A stretch of DNA of 64,000 nt from Fragilariopsis cylindrus CCMP1102 (lineage: Eukaryota > Bacillariophyta > Bacillariophyceae > Bacillariales > Bacillariaceae), in assembly GCA_900095095.1 (NCBI GenBank), contig FMBT01000345.1:210876-274875 (forward strand), in the 5' to 3' direction. The notes beneath the pieces are model-generated. The model was given only the letters and a program-made list of their open reading frames with translations. It searched no databases and was not told the origin of the DNA. Below are positions 55,597 through 64,000 of the stretch, piece by piece. Position 1 is the first letter of the stretch, and the number at the start of each line of letters is the position of its first letter. A program made the translations under genes and the position numbers.

Positions 55597-56265
55597 TGAT
55601 AAAATACGGATCAGTCAGAATCACTTTTGAAAAGTACGCTTTTCACAAGTGAATACTTTTGAAAAGTACGCTTTTCACAAGTGAATACTTTTGAAAAGTA
55701 CGCTTTTCACAAGTGAATACTTTTGAAAAGTACGCTTTTTACAAGTGAATGTTACAGAGCAAACGTGAGTCGTATTGGTCGAATGAGACGAGATATATAA
55801 TATTTGTAAGTATAGGGTTAGGGTTAGGAACCCAAAGAGAACACAAAGAACACAAAGAACACAGAGAACACAGAGAACACATAGAGAACAGAAAGTTCCG
55901 ATACGGTAGAGGTACCAAATTGGATCCAAAATAACTGAACAAGTGAAAGGAGCGCTAACAGTATTTATAAGAGATAGTATTCACCCAGCAACAGCAAGCT
56001 CCTTGATGTATCAGTTGTTCCCATACGTAACAAGAAACTAATTAGTAAAGAATATATATACGGAAATAATAAGTCAGTACTAGTCTATGAACGATTAGTG
56101 TGTACACCCTATAGGCTATTACGGAAGTAGGTCATCTTCGGAAGAGGATTAGGGTTCCAGTCTATTCCTCCTTTAGTATCTTCTATTAGTAATTCGCATA
56201 GATATTTCGAACTGATCCCCTCATCTAAAAGTATACCTTTCGTCAGGACTGCGAACGATTTATCA
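55597..56265 (+). repeat. 5' LTR (669 bp)
   Basis: Starts TGATAAAATACGG and ends GATTTATCA. Near its start are four 32-bp tandem units (CTTTTGAAAAGTACGC plus TTTTCACAAGTGAATA), each holding two short dyads, CTTTT-g-AAAAG and TTCAC-aa-GTGAA. These look like promoter or enhancer modules in U3. A GGGTTAGGGTTAGG stretch and an ACACAGAGA tract follow. Confidence 0.92.
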
Positions 56266-56486
56266 GATTAACAGTCGCAAGTACTCTCAGAACTTGCGGC
56301 GGATCTTAGTTTGGTATCTTCAATAGAAGAGACTAGTTCTTCCTAATAGGAAGACGAATAAGGAATAAAGAAAAGAAGGTCGAAGGAAACCGATCTACAA
56401 GAATAGAAACAAATCAACGATAAGACTCTACAGACTATATATATAGAGCAATAGCCCGTTGATATCACACCAGCAGGGAGTGATAC
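56266..56486 (+). other. Retrotransposon leader
   Basis: 221 bp between the LTR end and the gag ATG, with no ORF. The primer-binding site should lie at its start (GATTAACAGTCGCAAG), but I do not recognise the tRNA. Confidence 0.6.
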
Positions 56487-59400
56487 ATGGATACGGAAGA
56501 CGAATCCATAGCAGAAAGAGTAGGAAGGAGAAGAAGAATAAGAACGGAAGTAAGAGAGGAACTGGAAGACAAACTTATTGGAGAAACAATAAATTTTGGA
56601 ACCGAAGAAGAAGAATCTCTTAACGAAGACAACGAAGACGTATCTACTACGATGTCGGATACAGCAGCGGCAGCTGAGGCATCCCGACTCGCAGAGGTTA
56701 CAAGGATGAGAACGGATCAAGACAACGCAGTTATTACAGATCCAGATTTCATCACAGCAATCGAATCGGTGATGAATCTTAGGATCGATTCCCAAATTCC
56801 ACAAGCCCTATTTGATTCCGGATTTCAAGATTGGGAAGATCTTGAACATTTGGACCACTCTCAAGTAGAAACCCTAATGTGGTGGCCACCACATAAGGAT
56901 AGGAGAACAACAACGGAAGCGGAAAAACCTACTAATCTCAACGGATTAGCATGCCTACGCCAATTCATTCGATACATGGATACGAAGAGAGATAATAGCG
57001 ACGACTGGTCGGATACTGACAACTTCGACAAGACCGAATTCAAGGCATTCAGAAGAACACCACAAGGAAGAGAAGCGGTGATCGCAAGCGCACCAGTAAC
57101 ATCGAAGGACAAAGAACAAGTTCTCAAAGAATGGTTGAAGAGAAAACGAAACCCGTCGGATTACGAGATCTTGAATAAAGATTCACAATATCCTCAGTGG
57201 CTCATCAAATTTCATGCTACGATTCAAACACATCACGTTGCTGAGGTTTTGGATGAGAACTTCAATCCCAAGAATATCATTGATACATCTGATCAACAGC
57301 TTTGGAAAGAAAAACAAGTCTTTATGTGGGCTGTTTTTACTAGAGTACTGCAGACCAACATGGGACAATATATTATCAAGAGAAACCTCAAGGACAAAGA
57401 TGCCCGCGAAGTATGGTTTGCGCTCAAACGTCATTATACCGATTTGGATGCCAAAGCAATTGTCGCCGATACAATATGGAAAGAGATCAACAAAATGGAT
57501 TTCTCCGAAGCATCAGGTTCAAGAGAAGCATATTGTACCAAATTCTTCAAAAAAGTACGAAATTATAACGATCTCGCAGATGATACGGAATTACTATCCA
57601 TTGGACAGCAGGCAATAGCACTGAAACATGCTTTTATCCAAGACGACTCGATGAAAGCAACCTACAGCGCAATGGCAGTTCAAGCAACAGCAACAGGAAA
57701 CAAGATGACTGGAACTAAACTATTTGAGTTTATAATGTCACAAGCAAAACTCCACGACGCTGAAGATGACAGCTCAACGCCTAAAGCCAAGTCTAACAAG
57801 TTCAAGGTCCTCATGACACAGCAATGCCCTGACATGTCCGAGGAACAGATCGACCTGTTCTTATCGACAAACAATCAACAAGAATACAAAGCAAATCGAA
57901 CAACTCGTACGTATAGTACATACCAATCACATCAAGAATATGAAGATTATTCGGTTGACTCCCTTGTTGAGCAAGGGTATACTCAACCACTTGAAGGAAC
58001 TGGTGAAATGATATGCACTCAAACCGATTGCCGTAATGAAGACGATATCTCTCGAGAAATTGATATATACCATACCAACCTCTTGAGAATCAACTTCAAC
58101 AACGCTGGACGAAGTCCCACGGGTCGAGGCAATGGCGCTGGCAGATCTAATTACGGAGGTCGAGGAAGAGGTAACAGCGACAGACCAGGACATAAATTTA
58201 CTAGTGGTTCTGTACCGAAATGGCTTTGGGATAAGATGACCCCTGAAGAAAAGAAGCATTGGTATGGATTAGAGTCTGGTACTAGGATCCAACTAAGAAC
58301 AGCAACCCAAGACAGTACTTCACCGCCGGACGAAGACACTTATGTTATCAAACAACATCGAATCATCAATGCAAGTGCTGCAAAACAGAACCTGACTACA
58401 AGAAAGATTCCAATACGGTCTACTATTTCTCCAGCCTCTGCATCGCGATTGTTATCAGACAAGCCTCGATCAGTCAAGTTTGAAGACGACGGATCTTATG
58501 CCGGTTATCTGACACCTGAAATTGGATGCAAAACTAGGAAAGCAGACTTTCACTGTTGGTATGATCAAGAAATACTCGAAGAAACACAAGACAATGCGAT
58601 TTACAATGTTGACAAGGCCAAAAGCAGCAGAATCAAACATGGATGTTCCCTAGCAGATCGCGGAGCTAACGGAGGTGTTGCTGGCGCAGGTATGAGATGG
58701 ATTGAGGGACCAGAACCACCGCGACATGTACATATTGCTGGAGTTGATGCTCATCAAATCAACAATATCAAAGTAGGTACATGCGGAGCCGTTCTTTTCC
58801 CTTTGAACTCCAAACCTGTTATTGGTATATTCAATGAATATGCTTTCACAGGAAGAAACCAAACAATACACTCTTGTATTCAATTGGAAGATTATGGTGC
58901 TACAGCCGATGACAAAGCAATTGCATTCGAAGGAACTCAACGTATTACTACGTTAGAGGGATATGTATTCCCATTAAGTATACAGGCGGGTCTGCCTTAC
59001 TTAGAGCAACGACCATATACTGACCAAGAGTGGGAAACTTTGGACCATGTGATCATGACCTCAGATCAAGAATGGAATCCGATGATTGCAGACTCAACAT
59101 TTGACGAAAGCAAAGGCCTCATTGACACTCCTTTCGTTTCTGATTTACTACCTCGAGGCAACACCTATAATGTACGAGGTGGAACTCATGGATATTGCTG
59201 TCAACTCACACATTGCTTGTGTGGATGATCATTTCAATATTATGAATGATACGTCAAGCATCAGCAACAACAACGGGTGTGTTTCTTTTGATCAGTCAGA
59301 AACCATGGACATTATGCAAAATGCAATTCAACAACCAATGGAACTGACAAATCTGATAACGGCTGCATTGAACATTTATACACCGCACCAGAATTTCCTC

Positions 59401-62400
59401 CAATCAATGATTTCTTTGATGCTGCAACTCTTCGATGTGTTACAAATGCATTTCGAAACAAAGTTGCATATGGTATATTTGAAAACATCTATTGATCCTG
59501 ACATTGCAATAGTGCTCAAGAATGGACTCCCAAGAACTCACAAACCAAGCGACATTGACTATGAAGCATTCCAGCCTTACTTTGCATTCCTTCCCATCGA
59601 TATTATTAAACTTACGTTCAATAATACAACTCAATATGGAAGAATGCCTGCATCAACTCGGCTTCAACGAAGATACAAGTCTCCAAGTCCTGCTATGAAT
59701 GCATTCCGACTGAACGATGACGTGATGACTGATGCTATATTCTCCGAGACACCTTCGGTAGATGGAGGACAAACATCGGCACAAGTTTTCTTTGGAGCTC
59801 TTTCTAGGATCGGAGCTGCATATTTGATGCGTTCCCCTATCGGCAAGACCAAGTCTACCGTTGGTTTCCTCGCAGCACTTCAAGATTTCGTTTGTCAATG
59901 GGGGTGTCCTAAACGCCTACTGTCAGATCATGCAGGTAACCAATCGAGTACTTCCGTCAGGAAACTACCTTCGTGACATGTATATTCCATGGTGGCAAAC
60001 CGAAGCGCACAAGCAACATCAAAACGGATGTGAACGAAGATGGCAAACGGTTAAAAGCCTCACCAATCGCCTCATGGATCGTACCGACGCTGACGCCAAC
60101 ACTTGGTTCTTTGCCCTGACATATGGTATATTCATTTTGAACCTCACATGTGACCCTAATCTCGGCAACCGAAACCCATATTTCCTTGCTACCGGACAAG
60201 TTGGAGATATCAGCCCCATTATTCAGTTCTTCTTCAACGAGCCTATTTATTACAAGAAAATTGACAATTCGTTTGGTGACACAGAAGAACTCATGGGAAA
60301 CTTCATGGGAATTGCGGAAAACTATGGCCATGCCATGACTTTCCACATTCTCACATCTGATACTCAGAAGATTATACAACGCGCCGAAATTCGCACAGCC
60401 CTTGATCCTAAGACTCGCAACCTTCGTGCGAACCCGCTTGTTGATGATGGAAAACCTTTTAAAGAGTTTATAAAAGGTCCAGACAATGGTAATTTTGGTA
60501 TACCCGGACAGACTTATGGGGAGGAATTGGATGGTCGACCAAAGGGTGTCAAGAAATGGATGCCACCCACTATGTCACCCAACCAAGAACAAGTATCTCC
60601 GGGAATACTAGCAGAAGCTTCACCAGATCCGATTGAAGAATCTCCTATTATTGCTCCAAACAAGAACAGAACTGGACCTGTCATCAATCCGATGAATCCA
60701 ATTGGCAAACCACACACCAAGGCCAACGGACAACCAATTGATATATCCGATTCATTTTATGATTCACTAGGGTTGGGGAGTACATACGATGACAACAAGA
60801 AAACAGGGGAGCGCAATGAGAAAGAAGCAAGATTCGATCCAGTTAGCATCAAGGGAAGGACATTTATATCAACACCTGATGATCTAGGTAATACAAAACG
60901 TTTACAGGTGTTGGACACAATTCATGAGGAAGATGCCATTGCAAAACAGGATCCGACACTTGTCAAATTCAAGGTCTTATGCAAAGAAGATCAATTTGAA
61001 GACATCATGACATACAACGAGGTAATGAATATGATTGAAGAACAAGAAGACAGTGACACTCTTTGGCATTTCAACAAGATTATTGGGCATAGAAAGGATA
61101 AAGGAAAACCCGCAGAAATCAAGATTTTGTGGACGGGTGGAACAACATCACACGAGCCTGTATCTGAATTCATTAGAGGAAGCACCGAAAACAAATTCCT
61201 AGTGGCAAAATATGCTCAAGAGCAAGGACTCCTAAATATTACAGGTTGGAAACAATTCAGAGGAATGGCAAAACGAAAGACCCTGATTGCAAGGACCATC
61301 AAGCAAGCCAAGATGAGATCGTATCGACTTTCGCAGAAATACCAATTTGGATATAAAATTCCCAGAGATTATGACGAAGCATTGGAATTTGATATGGAAA
61401 ATGGTAACAACAAATGGGCACACGCCACATTTCTCGAGATGCAAATGATGGATCTATACCAGGTATTTACCGATAAAGGATTGTTCAGCCCTGATAAGAT
61501 ACCAAATAGTTTCAAGAAGATAGGAGTTCATTTGATATATGCTGTAAAGCACGATGGCAGATTCAAAGCAAGACTGGTTGCGGACGGACATTTGACCGAC
61601 ATTCCATTGACAAGCGTATACGCCGGTGTGGTATCACTACGAGGACTAAGAATGGTGCTATTCCTATCAGAACTAAATGGAATTCCAGCATGGCAAACTG
61701 ATGTCGGCAATGCTTACTTAGAGGCAAAGACAACTGAAAAAGTGTGCATTCGGGCAGGGCCTGAGTTTGGAAAGGAGAAAGAAGGACATCTATTGATCAT
61801 TTACAAAGCGCTATACGGATTGAAGAGCAGTGGACTAGCATTCAAGCTTGTGCTTGATAAGGCACTAAGATCTCTAGGATTCAAGCCATCATTATGTGAA
61901 CCAGAAATTTACATGAGGAAGAACCACAAACTTCAACTTTGGGAATACGTTGCTACATACGTTGATGATCTCGCTTGTGTAATTGAGGATGTGAAGAAAT
62001 TCCTTGATGCTCTACAAAGCAAACCGATAGGATTCAAACTGAAAGGATCACAACTTATAGAATACCATTTAGGATGCGGGTTCACAAGAGACAAATATGG
62101 AGTTCTATGCCAAGATCCACAGAAATATATCGAAAAGCTCAGAGAAGACTTCATCAGATGGTTTGGAAAGGCACCCAGCACTAAGATCAAATCTCCTCTG
62201 GAGAAAGGAGACCACCCTGAATTGGATACCTCTGAATTCCTAGAAACAGAAGACATTGAGAAATACCAATCGATGATAGGATCGCTTCAATGGCTAATCT
62301 CGATAGGTAGATGGGATATGCTTACACACGTAATGACCATGTCAAGCTTCAGATCTGCACCTAGATCTGGACATCTCAAAAGAGTGATGAGGATTTATGA

Positions 62401-63115
62401 GTACGCCTGTAACTTCAAACACTTCAAGTTGAGATACAGAACTGAAGAACCTGACTTATCTAGTTTTGATAATAAGGATGCAAAAGACTGGACCCATACA
62501 CCGTACGGAAAACAGTACGAGGAACTTCCAACTGATGCCCCCGAACCATTGGGAAAGAGGGTCACGTTGTCGCATTACTTCGATGCCAACCTGATGCATG
62601 ATGTGTTGTCGGGAAAATCTGTAACGGGATGTATTCACTTCTGGAACAAAACATCGATGGATTGGTTTTCGAAGAAGCAAAAGACTCCTGAGACTGCTAC
62701 ATATGGATCGGAATATTGTTCTGGAAAGACCTGTTTTGAACAAATAGTTGACCATCGAATGTCAGCGAGATATTTGGGAGTACCTTTGAATGTAAAGAGC
62801 TATGCTTTTGGTGATAATGAATCAATGATTGATAGTTCGAATGTACCTCACTCCAAGCTTCATGCACGGCATAACATCCTGAACTACCACTATGTGAGAT
62901 CCATGATGGCAGCTGGATATGTTATACTCACACATATTCCATCGGCAGACAATATTTCGGACGTCTTGAGCAAGCACTGGGGACATGGAGAAGTCTACAA
63001 CGGTATCCTGAAACCCATATTTCACCATGAAGGTAACACGGCGACATTGTATGAAAATGATGATCCATTGTGTTTGGACGAAAGAATTCAAGAAAAGAAG
63101 ATCAATGACGGATAG
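56487..63115 (+). CDS. Copia-type gag-pol polyprotein, two frame changes
   Basis: Frame 1 (56487-59228, 913 residues) has an acidic N-terminus, the Gag capsid-like helical region (about 200-450), and a Gly/Arg-rich segment (GRGNGAGRSNYGGRGRG) in place of a CCHC knuckle. The protease follows, with DRGANGG where most elements have D-T/S-G. After a shift near 59180 the second frame (to 59976) holds the start of the integrase core (SVDGG and LLSDHAG, the first two acidic residues). After another shift near 59950 the third frame (to 63115) holds WQTEAHKQHQNGCER with the catalytic Glu and the reverse transcriptase (KARLVADGH, WQTDVGNAYLEA, YVDDL at 61957-61971). RNase H comes last (HYFDAN, GSEYCSG, GDNESM). 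Host is presumably the diatom itself. The two shifts make this copy defective as written. Confidence 0.9.
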
Positions 63116-63162
63116 GATTATGGGGAGTAGATATACTCTATTAATCCAAATATATATATCGT

Positions 63163-63176
63163 CCATTGATGGGGAG
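63163..63176 (+). promoter_or_regulatory. Polypurine tract
   Basis: GATGGGGAG directly before TGATAAAAT of the 3' LTR, the expected position of the plus-strand primer. A second TATGGGGAG lies 58 bp upstream at 63119-63127. Confidence 0.7.
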
Positions 63177-63865
63177 TGATAAAATCGGATCAGTCAGAAT
63201 CACTTTTTGAAAAGTACGCTTTTCACAAGTGAATACTTTTGAAAAGTACGCTTTTCACAAGTGAATACTTTTGAAAAGTACGCTTTTCACAAGTGAATAC
63301 TTTTGAAAAGTACGCTTTTCACAAGTGAATACTTTTGAAAAGTACGCTTTTTACAAGTGAATGTTACAGAGCAAACGTGAGTCGTATTGGTCGAATGAGA
63401 CGAGATATATAATATTTGTAAGTATAGGGTTAAGGTTAGGAACCCAAAGAGAACACAAAGAACACAAAGAACACAGAGAACACATAGAGAACAGAAAGTT
63501 CCGATACGGTAGAGGTACCAAATTGGATCCAAAATAACTGAACAAGTGAAAGGAGCGCTAACAGTATTTATAAGAGATAGTATTCACCCAGCAACAGCAA
63601 GCTCCTTGATGTATCAGTTGTTCCCATACGTAACAAGAAACTAATTAGTAAAGAATATATATACGGAAATAATAAGTCAGTAGTCTATGAACGATTAGTG
63701 TGTACACCCTATAGGCTATTACGGAAGTAGGTCATCTTCGGAAGAGGATTAGGGTTCCAGTCTATTCCTCCTTTAGTATCTTCTATTAGTAATTCGCATA
63801 GATATTTCGAACTGATCCCCTCATCTAAAAGTATACCTTTCGCCAGGACTGCAAAAGATTTATCA
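63177..63865 (+). repeat. 3' LTR (689 bp)
   Basis: Same as the 5' LTR except that it has five rather than four 32-bp units, lacks one 9-bp ACACAGAGA-type unit and a CTA triplet, and has only about four substitutions. Three of those substitutions lie in its last 25 bp (CGCCAGGACTGCAAAAG versus CGTCAGGACTGCGAACG). A (CA)n tract follows directly. Confidence 0.92.
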
Positions 63866-64000
63866 AAACACACACACACACACCCATTCGAATAATTAAA
63901 CTGACTTGGAAGTTCATCAATATAACAATATTTCATTGATTTGACTTGTATTTCTCCTCTCTTAAGTATGACTCTGGGGCATAGGACATCAAAAAATAAA
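63866..64000. other. Downstream flank of the retrotransposon
   Basis: Begins with AAA(CA)n, then AT-rich sequence to the window end. No feature is seen. Confidence 0.4.

Larger units (their letters stand above)
55597..63865 (+). mobile_element. Ty1/copia LTR retrotransposon, diatom-type
   Basis: Two near-identical LTRs (55597-56265 and 63177-63865; TG..CA ends) flank a leader, a gag-pol region and a purine-rich tract just before the right LTR. Pol order is protease, integrase, reverse transcriptase, RNase H, which defines Ty1/copia. Few substitutions between LTRs suggest recent insertion, but gag-pol has two frame changes, so this copy is probably not autonomous as read. The 5-bp flanks differ (CTACA left, AAACA right), so no perfect target duplication exists. 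No tRNA-Met-like primer site is obvious after the left LTR. Confidence 0.93.

Noticed and set aside
55620-55750. Regular 32-bp repeats that resemble a CRISPR array
   Set aside because: The units are directly adjacent with no unique spacers and lie inside both LTRs of a eukaryotic retrotransposon.
55814-55830. GGGTTAGGGTTAGG as a telomere remnant
   Set aside because: Only about two and a half units, present in both LTRs at the same place, so part of the element.
1-64000. tRNA, rRNA, riboswitch or bacterial-type promoter signals
   Set aside because: Looked for GGTTCGANTCC-type B-box sequences and conserved rRNA blocks; the few matches lie in repeats or coding sequence.

Overview
This is an AT-rich window of a eukaryotic nuclear genome, most likely from a diatom. 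The evidence for that is a plastid transporter whose leader carries a signal peptide ending at an SSAF motif (the diatom/stramenopile bipartite plastid leader), a secreted Ser-Pro repeat protein of the diatom wall/secretome type, a copia retrotransposon with the DRGANGG protease of diatom-like elements, few and short GT-AG introns, and very many Asn/Ser/Thr/Gln/Asp runs made by trinucleotide repeats. I cannot name the species. No rRNA, tRNA, CRISPR array or prokaryotic operon was recognised.

Layout. 1-4474: gene-poor, with nested inverted-repeat elements. 4475-10215: a small gene with unresolved 5' end (-), a plastid triose-phosphate/phosphate translocator (+, one intron) and a small thioredoxin-fold PDI-like protein (-, one intron). 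11036-13547: an amino-acid transporter (-) bracketed by a 120-bp inverted repeat. 14684-18746: a Methyltransf_32-type methyltransferase (+) and a ubiquitin-like/MYND protein (-) with one homopolymer frameshift. 19860-25717: an ankyrin-like repeat protein (+), a putative rhamnosyltransferase (-) and an Asp-rich single-pass membrane protein (+, frame-shifted). 26548-29775: a sulfatase (+, two compensating frame changes) abutting an antisense leucine-rich-repeat remnant. 30593-38119: a small secreted protein (-), a membrane-anchored eight-fold W-repeat protein (+) whose first coding exon may be only the ATG, and a sulfotransferase (-, one intron). 38120-48124: mostly repeats, around a secreted Pro/Ser-repeat protein with two Cys-rich domains (-). 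48125-52690: a divergent pair of four-TM proteins and a three-domain fasciclin protein (-) with several one-base deletions. 53400-55596: tandem repeats. 55597-63865: a full-length Ty1/copia element with two LTRs and a frame-shifted gag-pol.

No operon logic applies. Themes are plastid carbon export, ER folding, amino-acid uptake, and surface/secretory chemistry (rhamnosyltransferase, sulfotransferase, sulfatase, fasciclin, Pro/Ser wall-like protein). Many reading frames are interrupted at homopolymers or trinucleotide repeats. Whether these are decay, allelic differences or assembly errors is the main open question. The most interesting items are the alternating W-repeat protein, the TA-flanked MITE family, the inverted repeat around the transporter, the sulfatase with a C-C-S-S-R active-site motif, and the domain-graded damage in the fasciclin gene.
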